64,000 nucleotides of DNA from Petrolisthes cinctipes. Its lineage: Eukaryota; Arthropoda; Malacostraca; Decapoda; Porcellanidae. The stretch's first letter is position 1. Each line of letters starts with the position of its first letter. Where the stretch lies: positions 2,418,001-2,482,000 of the forward strand of contig JAWQEG010000470.1 of assembly GCA_033782935.1 (NCBI GenBank), read 5' to 3'. The notes under the pieces are model-generated. The model had not been told where the DNA came from. It did not search any database and saw only the letters and a list, made by a program, of their open reading frames with translations. The position numbers and the translations under genes are program-made. Below are positions 24,974 through 37,400 of this stretch, in pieces.

Positions 24974-27900
24974 CCCAAATTAAGGCTCAAAACACCCGAA
25001 AATTCGATATTTTTGGTTCCCAGAAGCGATCTGTACATGCCTACTCAGTGCTAGAATATTTTCAAGATATGGGCCCAAAACAGGGTAAAAATCGATATTT
25101 TAAGTGCCTAAAGTCGATATGTGCATGCATCTTCTGTACCCGTTTATATCTCAAATTCAGGCTCAAAACAACCGAAAATTCGATATTTTTGGGTCCTAGA
25201 AGCGATCTGTACATGCCTACTCAGTGCTAGAATGTTTTCAAAATACAGGCCCAAAACATGCTGAAAATCGATATTTTAGGTGCCCAAAGTCAATATGTGT
25301 ATGCATCTTCTGAATCCGTTTATATCCCAAATTCAGGCTCAAAACACCCGAAAATTCGATATTTTTAGGGTCCCAGAAGCGATCTGTACATGCCTACTTA
25401 ATGCTAGAATATTTTTAAAATATAGGCCCAAAACATGCTAAAAATCGATATTTTGGGTACCCAAAGTCGATATGTGCATGTATCTTCTGTACCCGTTTAT
25501 ATCTCAAATTCAGGCTCAAAACACTCGAAAATTCGATATATTTGGGTCACAGAAGCAATCTTTACATGCCTACTCCTTGCTAGAAAGTTTTCAAGGTACA
25601 GACCCAAAACATAATCAAAATCGATATTTTAGGTGCAAAAAGTCGATATGTGCATGCATCTTAAGTACCCGTTTATATCTCAAATTCAGGCTCAAAATAC
25701 CCGAAAATTTAACATTTTTGGGTCCCAGAAGCAATCTGTACATGCCTACTCAGTGCTAGAATATTTTCAAAATGTAGACCCAAAACATGCTAAAAATCGA
25801 TATTTTGGGTGCCCAAAGTCGATATGTGTATGCATCTTCTGTACCCGTTTATATCCCAAATTAAGGCTCAAAACACCCGAAAATTCGATATTTTTGGGTT
25901 CCAGAAGCAATCTGTACATGCCTACTCAGTGCTAGAATTTTTTCAAAATATGGGCCCAAAACATGCTAAAAATCGATATTTTAGGTGCCCAAAGTCAATA
26001 TGTGCATGCATCTTCTGTACCCGTTTATATCCCAAATTCAGGCTCAAAACACCCGAAAATTTGATATTTTTGGGTCCCAGAAGCGATCTGTACATGCCTA
26101 CTCAGTGCTAGATTGTTTTTAAAATATAGGCTCAAAACATGATAAAAATCGATATTTAATGTTTCCAAAGTCGATATGTGCATGCATCTTCTGTACCCGT
26201 TTATATCTCAAATTCAGGCTCAAAACACCCGAAAATTCGATATTTTTGGGTCCCAGAAGCTATCTGTACATGCCTACTCCTTGCTAGAATGTTTTCAAGA
26301 TACAGACCCAAAACATGCTAAAAATCGATATTTTAGGTGTAAAAATTCGATATGTGCATGCATCTTCAGTAACCGTTTATATCTCAAATTCAGGCTCAAA
26401 ACACCCAAAAATTCAATATTTTTGGGTCCCAGAAGCGATCTGTGCATGCCTACTCAGTGCTAGAATGTTTTCAAAATGTAGGCTCAAAACATGATTAAAA
26501 TCGATATTTTAGGTGTCTAAAGTCGATATGTGCATGAATCTTCTGTACCCGTTTATATCTCAAATTCAGGCTCAAAACACCCGAAAATTCGAAACTTTTG
26601 GGTTCCAGAAGCAATCTGTATATGCCTACTCCGTGGTAGAGTATTTTTAATATACAGGCCCAAAACATGCTAAAAATCGATATTTTAGTTGCCCAAAGTC
26701 AATATGTGTATGCATCTTCTGTACCCGTTTATATCTCAAATTCAGGCTCAAAATACCCGAAAATTTAACATTTTTGGGTCCCAGAAGCAATCTGTACATG
26801 CCTACTCAGTGCTAGAATTTTTTCAAAATATGGGCCCAAAACATGCTAAAAATCGATATTTTAGGTGCCCACAGTCGATATGTGCATGCATCTTCAGTAA
26901 CCGTTTATATCTCAAATTCAGGCTCAAAACACCCGAAAATCAATATTTTTGGGTCCCAGAAGGGATCTGTGCATGCCTACTCAGTGCTAGAATGTTTTCA
27001 AAATATAAGCTTAAAACATGTTAAAAATCAATATTTTAGGTGTCCAAAGTCGATATGTTCAAGCATCTTCAGTACCTGTTTGTATCTCAAATTCAGGCTC
27101 AAAACACCCGAAAATTCGATATTTTTGGGTCCCAGAAGCGATCTGTGCATGCCTACTCAGTGCTAGAATGTTTTCAAAATATAGGCTCAAAACATGCTTA
27201 AAATCGATATTTTAGGTGTCGAAAGTCGATATGTGCATGAATCTTCTGTACCCGTTTATATCTCAAATTCAGGCTCAAAACACCCGAAAATTCGATATTT
27301 TTGAGTCCCATAAGCGATCTGTACATGCCTACTCTGTGTTAGAGTATTTTCAAAATACAGGCCCAAAACATGTTGTAAATCGATATTTTAGGTGCCCAAA
27401 GTCAATATGTGTATGCATCTTCTGAATCCGTTTATATCCCAAATTCAGGCTCAAACCACTCGAAAATTCGATATTTTTGGGTCCCAGAAGCGATCTGTAC
27501 ATGCCTACTTAATGCTAGAATATTTTTAAAATATATGCCCAAAACATGCTAAAAATCGATATTTTGGGTACCCAAAGTCGATATGTGCATGTATCTTCTG
27601 TACCCGTTTATATCTCAAATTCAGGCTCAAAATACCCGAAAATTCGATATTTTTGGGTCCCAGAAGCGATCTATACATGCCTACTCAGTGCTAGAATGTT
27701 TTCAAAATATACACCCAAAACATACTAAAAATCGATATTTTAGGTGCCCTAAGTCGATATGTGCATGCATCTTCTGTACCCGTTTATATCTCAAATTCAG
27801 GCTCAAAACAACCGAAAATTCGATATTTTTGGGTCCCAGAAGCGATCTGTACATGCCTACTCTGTTTTAGAATATGTTTAAAATACAGGCCCAAAACATG

Positions 27901-28640
27901 CTGAAAATCAATATTTTAGGTGCCCAAAGTCAATATGGGTATGCATCTTCTGTACCCGTTTATTTCCCAAATTCAGGCTCAAAACACCCGAAAATTCGAT
28001 ATTTTTGGGTCCCAGAAGCGATCTGTACATGCCTACTCCGTGTTAGAGTATTTTCAATATACAGGCCCAAAACATGCTGAAAATCAATATTTTAGGTGCC
28101 TAAAGTCAATATGGGTATGCATCTTCTGTACCCGTTTATTTCCCAAATTCAGGCTCAAAACACCCGAAAATTCGATATTTTTGGGTCCCAGAAGTGATCT
28201 GTACATGCCTACTCAGTGCTAGAATTTTTTCATTATATGGGCCAAATCATGCTAAAAATCGATATTTTAGGTGCCCAAAGTCAATATGTGCATTTATCTT
28301 CAGTACCCGTTTATATCTCAAATTCAGGCCCAAAACACCCGAAAATTCGATATTTTTGGGTCCCAGAAGCGATCTGTATATGCCTACTCCGTGTTAGAGT
28401 ATTTTCAAATTACAGACCCAAAACATGCTGAAAATCAATATTTTAGGTGCCCAAAATCGAAATGTGCATGCATCTTCTGTACCCGTTTATATCTCAAATT
28501 CAGGTTCAGAACACTCGAAAATTCGATATTTTTGGGTCCCAGAAGCTATCTTTACATGCATACTCCGTGTTAGAGTATTTTCAATAAACAGGCCCAAAAC
28601 ATGCTTAAAATCGATATTTTAGGTGTCCAAAGTTAATATG
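24974..28640 (+). repeat. Patchwork satellite segment related to the 33-monomer unit
   Basis: These monomers resemble parts of the 28.6-34.4 kb unit but in scrambled order. About 25,470-25,760 matches 28,640-28,925 (offset about 3,166, 18 monomers). About 25,930-26,110 matches 28,920-29,100 (offset about 2,990, 17 monomers). About 26,170-26,800 matches 30,215-30,845 (offset about 4,045, 23 monomers). About 26,843-27,350 matches 29,129-29,640 (offset 2,286, 13 monomers). The rest (27.4-28.6 kb) mixes these with monomers of the left-hand blocks. No gene or mobile element is present. Confidence 0.75.
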
Positions 28641-31600
28641 TGTATGCATCTTCTGTACTCGTTTATTTCCCAAATTCATTCTCAAAACACTCGAAAATTC
28701 GATATATTTGGGTCACAGAAGCGATCTGTACATGCCTACTCCTTGCTAGAAAGTTTTCAAGGTACAGACCCAAAACATAATCAAAATCGATATTTTAGGT
28801 GCAAAAAGTCGATATGTGCATTCATCTTAAGTACCCGTTTATATCTCAAATTCAGGCTCAAAATACCCGAAAATTTAACATTTTTGGGTCCCAGAAGCAA
28901 TCTGTACATGCCTACTCAGTGCTAGAATTTTTTCAAAATATGGGCCAAAAACATGCTAAAAATCGATATTTTAGGTGCCCAAAGTCAATATGTGCATGCA
29001 TCTTCTGTACCCGTTTATATCCCAAATTCAGGCTCAAAACACCCGAAAATTTGATATTTTTGGGTCCCAGAAGCGATCTGTACATGCCTACTCCTTGCTA
29101 GAATGTTTTCAAGATACAGACCCAAAACATGCTCAAAATTGATATTTTAGATGCCCAAAGTCGATATGTGCATGCATCTTCAGTAACCGTTTATATCTCA
29201 AATTCAGGCTCAAAACACCCGAAAATCAATATTTTTGGGTCCCAGAATGGATCTGTGCATGCCTACTCAGTGCTAGAATGTTTTCAAAATATAAGCTTAA
29301 AATATGTTAAAAATCAATATTTTAGGTGTCCAAAGTCGATATGTTCAAGCATCTTCAGTACCTGTTTGTATCTCAAATTCAGGCTCAAAACACCCGAAAA
29401 TTCGATATTTTTTGGTCCCAGAAGCGATCTGTGCATGCCTACTCAGTGCTAGAATGTTTTCAAAATATAGGCTCAAAACATGCTTAAAATCGATATTTTA
29501 GGTGTCGAAAGTCGATATGTGCATGAATCTTCTGTACCCGTTTATATCTCAAATTCAGGCTCAAAACACCCGAAAATTCGATATTTTTGAGTCCCAGAAG
29601 CGATCTGTACATGCCTACTCTGTGTTAGAGTATTTTCAAAATACAGGCCCAAAACATGCTAAAAATCGATATTTTAGGTGCCCAAAGTCAATATATGTAT
29701 GCATTGTCTGTACCCGTTTATATCCCAAATTAAGGCTCAAAACACCTGAAAATTCGATATTTTTGGGTTCCAGAAGCGATCTGTACATACCTACTCATTG
29801 CTAGAATATTTTCAAAGTATAGGCCCAGAACATGCTGAAAATCGATATTTTGGGTGCCAAAAGTCGAAACTTGCATGCATCTTCTGTACCCGTTTATATC
29901 TCAAATTCAGGCTCAAAACACCCGAAAATTCGATATTTTTGGGTTCCAGAAGCGATCTGAATATGCCTACTCCGTGGTAGAGTATTTTCAATATACAGGC
30001 CCAAAACATGCTGAAAATCGATATTTTAGTTGCCCAAAGTCAATATGTGTATGCATATTCTGTACCCGTTTATATCCCAGATTCAGGCTCAAAACACCCG
30101 AAAATTCGATATTTTTGGGTCCCAGAAGCGATCTGTACATGCCTACTCAGTGCTAGAATGTTTTTAAAATATAGACTCAAAACATGATAAAAATCGATAT
30201 TTAATGTTTCCAAAGTCGATATGTGCATGCATCTTCTGTACCCGTTTATATCTCAAATTCAGGCTCAAAACACCCGAAAATTCGATATTTTTGGGTCCCT
30301 GAAGCGATCTGTACATGCCTACTCCTTGCTAGAATGTTTTCAAGATACAGACCCAAAACATGCTCAAAATCGATATTTTAGGTGTAAAAGTCGATATGTG
30401 CATGCATCTTCAGTAACCGTTTATATCTCAAATTCAGGCTCAAAACACCCAAAAATTCAATATTTTTGGGTCCCAGAAGCGATCTGTGCATGCCTACTCA
30501 GTGCTAGAATGTTTTCAAAATGTAGGCTCAAAACATGATTAAAATCGATATTTTAGGTGTCTAAAGTCGATATGTGCATGAATCTTCTGTACCCGTTTAT
30601 ATCTCAAATTCAGGCTCAAAACACCCGCAAATTCGAAACTTTTGGGTTCCAGAAGCGATCTGTATATGCCTACTCCATGGTAGAGTATTTTTAATATACA
30701 GGCCCAAAACATGCTAAAAATCGATATTTTAGTTGCCCAAAGTCAATATGTGTATGCATCTTCTGTACCCGTTTATATCCCAAATTCAGGCTCAAAACAC
30801 CCGAAAATTCGATATTTTTGGGTCCCAGAAGCGATCTGTACATGCTTACTCAGTGCTAGAATTTTTTCAATATATGGGCCCAAATCATGCTAAAAATCGA
30901 TATTTTAGTTGCCCAAAGTCGATATGTGCATGCATCTTCTGTACCCGTTTATATCTCAAATTCAGGCTCAAAACACCCGAAACTTCGATATTTTTGGGTC
31001 CCAGAAGCGATATGTACATGCCTACTCCGTGTTAGAGTATTTTCAATATACAGGCACAAAACATGCTGAAAATCGATATTTTAGGTGCCCAAAGTCAATA
31101 TGTGTATGCATCTTCTGTACCCGTTTATTTCCCAAATTCAGGCTCAAAACACCCGAAAATTCGATATTTTTGGGTCCCAGAAGCGATCTGTACATGCCTA
31201 CTCAGTGCTAGAATATATTGAAGATATGGGCCCAAAACATGCTAAAAATCGACATTTTAGGTGCCCAAAGTCGATATGTGCATTCATCTTCTGTACCCGT
31301 TTATATTTCAAATTCAAGCTCAAAACACACGAAAATTCGATATTTTTGGGTCCCATAAGCGATCTGTACATGCCTACTCCGTGTTAGATTTTTTTTAAAT
31401 ACAGGCCCAAAACATGCTGAAAATCTATATTTTAGGTGCCCAAAGTCAATATGTGTATGCATCTTCTGTATCCGTTTATATCCCAAATTCAGGCTCAAAA
31501 CACCCGAAAATTCAACATTTTTGGGTCATAGAAGCGATCTGTACATGCCTACTCAGTGCTAGAATGTTTTCAATATATAGGCTCAAAACATGCTACAAAT

Positions 31601-34440
31601 CGATATTTTAGGTGTCCAAAGTCGATATGTGCATGCATCTTCTGTACCCGTTTATATCTCAAATTCAGGCTCAAAACACCCGAAAATTCGATATTTTTGG
31701 GTCCCAGAAGCGATCTGTACATGCCTACTCAGTGCTAGAATTTTGTCAAAATATGGGCCCAAAACATGCTAAAAATAGATATTTTAAATGCAAAAAGTAG
31801 ATATGTGGATGCATCTTCTGTACCCGTTTATATCTCAAATTCTGGCTCAAAACACCCGAAAATTAGATATTTTTGGTTCCCAGAAGCGATCTGTACATGC
31901 CTACTCCGTGTTAGAGTATTTTCAAAATACAGGCGACATGCTGGAAATTAATATTTTAGGTGCACAAAGTCAATATGTGTATTTATCTTCTATACCCGTT
32001 TATTTCCCAAATTCAGGCTCCAAACACCCGAAAATTTGATATTTTTGGGTCCTAGAAGTGATCTGTACATTCCTACTCAGTGCTAGAATTGTTTCAATAT
32101 ATGGGCCCAAAACATGCTAAAAATCGATATTTTAAGTGCAAAAAGTCGATATGTGCATGCATCTTCTGTACCCGTTTATATCTCAAATTCATGCTCAAAA
32201 CACACGAAAATTCGATATTTTTGGTTCCCAGAAGCGATTTGTACATGCCTACTCCGTGTTAGAGTATTTTCAAAATACGGGCGCAAAACATGCTGGATAT
32301 TAATATTTTAGGTGCCCAAAGTCAATATGTGTATTTATCTTCAATACCCGTTTATTTCTCAAATTCAGGCTCAAAACACCCGAAAATTCGATATTTTTGG
32401 GTCCCAGAATCGATCTGTACATGCCTACTCCTTGCTAGAATGTTTTCAAGATACAGACCCAAAACATGCTCAAAATCGATATTTTAGGTGTAAAAAGTCG
32501 ATATGTGCATGCATCTTCAGTAACCGTTTATATCTCAAATTCATGCTCAAAACACCCGAAAATCAATATTTTTGGGTCCCAGAAGGGATCTGTGCATGCC
32601 TACTCGGTGCTAGAATGTTTTCAAAATATAGGATCAAAACATGTTAAAAATCAATATTTTAGGTGTACAAAGTCGATATGTTCATGCATCTTCAGTACCC
32701 GTTTGTATCTCAAATTCAGGCTCAAAACACCCGAAAATTCAATATTTTTGGGTCCCAGCAGCGATCTGTGCATGCCTACTCAGTGCTAGAATGTTTTCAA
32801 AATATAGGCTCAAAACATGATTAAAATCGATATTTTAGGTGTCTAAAGTCGATATGTGCATGCATCTTCTGTACCCGTTTATATCTAAAATTCAGGCTCA
32901 AAACACCCGAAAATTCGATATTTTTGGGTTCCAGAAGCGATCTGTACATGATTACTCCGTGATAGAGTATTTTTAATATACAGGCCCAAAACATGCTAAA
33001 AATCGATATTTTAGTTGCCAAAAGTCAATATGTGTATTTATCTTCAATACCCGTTTATTTCTCAAATTCAGGCTCAAAACACCCGAAAATTCGATATTTT
33101 TGGGTCCCAGAAGCGATCTGTACATGCCTACTCCTTGCTAGAATGTTTTCTAGATACAGACCTAAAACATGCTCAAAATCGATATTTTAGGTGTAAAAAG
33201 TCGATATGTGCATGCATCTTCAGTACCCGTTTGTATCTCAAATTCAGGCTCAAAACACCCGAAAATTCAATATTTTTGGGTCCCAGCAGCGATCTGTGCA
33301 TGCCTACTCAGTGCTAGAATGTTTTCAAAATATAGGCTCAAAACATGATTAAAATCGATATTTTAGGTGTCTAAAGTCGATATGTGCATGCATCTTCTGT
33401 ACCCGTTTATATCTAAAATTCAGGCTCAAAACACCCGAAAATTCGAAACTTTTGGGTTCCAGAAGCGATCTGTACATGCCTACTCCGTGATAGAGTATTT
33501 TTAATATACAGGCCCAAAACATGCTAAAAATCGATATTTTAGTTGCCCAAAGTCAATATGTGTATGCATCTTCTGTACCCGTTTATATCCCAAATTCAGG
33601 CTCAAAACACCCATAAATTCGATATTTTTGGGTCCCAGAAGCGATCTGTACATGCCTACTCTGTGTTAGAGTATTTTCAAAATGCAGGCCAAAAACATGC
33701 TGAAAATCGATATTTTAGGTTTCCCAAAGTCAATATGTGTATGCATATTCTGTACCCTTTTATATCTCAAATTCAGGCTCAAAACACCCGGAAAATCGAT
33801 ATTTTTCGGTCCCAGAAGCAATATGAACATGTCTACTTAGTGCTATAATATTTTCAAAATATAGGCCCAAAACATGCTAAAAATCGATATTTTAGGTGCA
33901 AAAGTCGATATCTGCATGCATCTTCTGTAACCGTTTATATCTCAAATTCAGGCTCAAAACGCCCGAAAATTCGATATTTTGGGGTCCCAGAAGCGATCTG
34001 TACATGCCTACTCCGTGTAAGAGTATTTTCAAAATACAGGCCCAAAACATGCTGAAAATCGATATTTTAGGTGCCAAAAGTCAATATGTGTATGCATCTT
34101 CTGTACCCGTTTATATCCCAAATTCAGGCTCAAAACACCCGAAAATTCGATATTTTTTGGTCGCAGAAGCGATCTATACATGCCTACTCAGTGCTAGAAT
34201 ATTTTCAAAATATGGGCCCAAAACATGCTAAAAATCAATATTTTGGGTGCCAAAAGTCGATATGTGCATGCATCTTCTGTACCCGTTTATATCTTAAATT
34301 CAAGCTCAAAACACTCGAAAATTGGACATTTTTGTGTCCCAGAAGCGATCTGTACATGACTACTCCGTGTTAGAGTATTTTCAGAATACAGGCCCAAAAC
34401 ATGCTGAAAATCGATATTTTAGGTGCACAAAGTCGATATG
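28640..34440 (+). repeat. Left copy of a 33-monomer tandem duplication (unit about 5.8 kb)
   Basis: The next 5.8 kb repeats this segment at a constant offset of 5,799-5,801 bp (33 monomers less about 8 bp). Diagnostic shared oddities include CATCTTAAGTACCC, GTCGAAACTTGCATGC, GCGACATGCTGG (a monomer shortened by several bases near 31,935), and TAGATATTTTAAATGC. By eye the copies differ at only a small number of bases apart from one two-monomer patch. Confidence 0.93.
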
Positions 34441-37400
34441 TGTATGCATCTTCTGTACTCGTTTATTTCCCAAATTCATTCTCAAAACACTCGAAAATTC
34501 GATATATTTGGGTCACAGAAGCGATCTGTACATGCCTACTCCTTGCTAGAAAGTTTTCAAGGTACAGACCCAAAACATAATCAAAATCGATATTTTAGAT
34601 GCCCAAAGTCGATATGTGCATTCATCTTAAGTACCCGTTTATATCTCAAATTCAGGCTCAAAATACCCGAAAATTTAACATTTTTGGGTCCCAGAAGCAA
34701 TCTGTACATGCCTACTCAGTGCTAGAATTTTTTCAAAATATGGGCCAAAAACATGCTAAAAATCGATATTTTAGGTGCCCAAAGTCAATATGTGCATGCA
34801 TCTTCTGTACCCGTTTATATCCCAAATTCAGGCTCAAAACACCCGAAAATTTGATATTTTTGGGTCCCAGAAGCGATCTGTACATGCCTACTCCTTGCTA
34901 GAATGTTTTCAAGATACAGACCCAAAACATGCTCAAAATCGATATTTTAGATGCCCAAAGTCGATATGTGCATGCATCTTCAGTAACCGTTTATATCTCA
35001 AATTCAGGCTCAAAACACCCGAAAATCAATATTTTTGGGTCCCAGAATGGATCTGTGCATGCCTACTCAGTGCTAGAATGTTTTCAAAATATAAGCTTAA
35101 AATATGTTAAAAATCAATATTTTAGGTGTCCAAAGTCGATATGTTCAAGCATCTTCAGTACCTGTTTGTATCTCAAATTCAGGCTCAAAACACCCGAAAA
35201 TTCGATATTTTTTGGTCCCAGAAGCGATCTGTGCATGCCTACTCAGTGCTAGAATGTTTTCAAAATATAGGCTCAAAACATGCTTAAAATCGATATTTTA
35301 GGTGTCGAAAGTCGATATGTGCATGAATCTTCTGTACCCGTTTATATCTCAAATTCAGGCTCAAAACACCCGAAAATTCGATATTTTTGAGTCCCAGAAG
35401 CGATCTGTACATGCCTACTCTGTGTTAGAGTATTTTCAAAATACAGGCCCAAAACATGCTAAAAATCGATATTTTAGGTGCCCAAAGTCAATATATGTAT
35501 GCATTGTCTGTACCCGTTTATATCCCAAATTAAGGCTCAAAACACCTGAAAATTCGATATTTTTGGGTTCCAGAAGCGATCTGTACATACCTACTCATTG
35601 CTAGAATATTTTCAAAGTATAGGCCCAGAACATGCTGAAAATCGATATTTTGGGTGCCAAAAGTCGAAACTTGCATGCATCTTCTGTACCCGTTTATATC
35701 TCAAATTCAGGCTCAAAACACCCGAAAATTCGATATTTTTGGGTTCCAGAAGCGATCTGAATATGCCTACTCCGTGGTAGAGTATTTTCAATATACAGGC
35801 CCAAAACATGCTGAAAATCGATATTTTAGTTGCCCAAAGTCAATATGTGTATGCATATTCTGTACCCGTTTATATCCCAGATTCAGGCTCAAAACACCCG
35901 AAAATTCGATATTTTTGGGTCCCAGAAGCGATCTGTACATGCCTACTCAGTGCTAGAATGTTTTTAAAATATAGGCTCAAAACATGATAAAAATCGATAT
36001 TTAATGTTTCCAAAGTCGATATGTGCATGCATCTTCTGTACCCGTTTATATCTCAAATTCAGGCTCAAAACACCCGAAAATTCGATATTTTTGGGTCCCT
36101 GAAGCGATCTGTACATGCCTACTCCTTGCTAGAATGTTTTCAAGATACAGACCCAAAACATGCTCAAAATCGATATTTTAGGTGTAAAAGTCGATATGTG
36201 CATGCATCTTCAGTAACCGTTTATATCTCAAATTCAGGCTCAAAACACCCAAAAATTCAATATTTTTGGGTCCCAGAAGCGATCTGTGCATGCCTACTCA
36301 GTGCTAGAATTTTTTTCAAAATGTAGGCTCAAAACATGATTAAAATCGATATTTTAGGTGTCTAAAGTCGATATGTGCATGAATCTTCTGTACCCGTTTA
36401 TATCTCAAATTCAGGCTCAAAACACCCGAAAATTCGAAACTTTTGGGTTCCAGAAGCGATCTGTATATGCCTACTCCGTGGTAGAGTATTTTTAATATAC
36501 AGGCCGAAAACATGCTAAAAATCGATATTTTAGTTGCCCAAAGTCAATATGTGTATGCATCTTCTGTACCCGTTTATATCCCAAATTCAGGCTCAAAACA
36601 CCCGAAAATTCGATATTTTTGGGTCCCAGAAGCGATCTGTACATGCTTACTCAGTGCTAGAATTTTTTCAATATATGGGCCCAAATCATGCTAAAAATCG
36701 ATATTTTAGGTGCCCAAAGTCGATATGTGCATGCATCTTCTGTACCCGTTTATATCTCAAATTCAGGCTCAAAACACCCGAAAATTCGATATTTTTGGGT
36801 CCCAGAAGCGATATGTACATGCCTACTCCGTGTTAGATTTTTTTTAAATACAGGCCCAAAACATGCTGAAAATCTATATTTTAGGTGCCCAAAGTCAATA
36901 TGTGTATGCATCTTCTGTATCCGTTTATATCCCAAATTCAGGCTCAAAACACCCGAAAATTCAACATTTTTGGGTCCCAGAAGCGATCTGTACATGCCTA
37001 CTCAGTGCTAGAATGTTTTCAATATATAGGCTCAAAACATGCTACAAATCGATATTTTAGGTGTCCAAAGTCGATATGTGCATGCATCTTCTGTACCCGT
37101 TTATATCTCAAATTCAGGCTCAAAACACCCGAAAATTCGATATTTTTGGGTCCCAGAAGCGATCTGTACATGCCTACTCCGTGTTAGATTTTTTTTAAAT
37201 ACAGGCCCAAAACATGCTGAAAATCTATATTTTAGGTGCCCAAAGTCAATATGTGTATGCATCTTCTGTATCCGTTTATATCCCAAATTCAGGCTCAAAA
37301 CACCCGAAAATTCAACATTTTTGGGTCCCAGAAGCGATCTGTACATGCCTACTCAGTGCTAGAATGTTTTCAATATATAGGCTCAAAACATGCTACAAAT

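Noticed and set aside
27000..27016. Possible tRNA, polymerase III or promoter-like short words (TATATC, TTTATAT) in the monomers
   Set aside because: TATA-like words occur in every AT-rich monomer at the same place with no associated transcript structure, and no cloverleaf or A/B-box pair was found.
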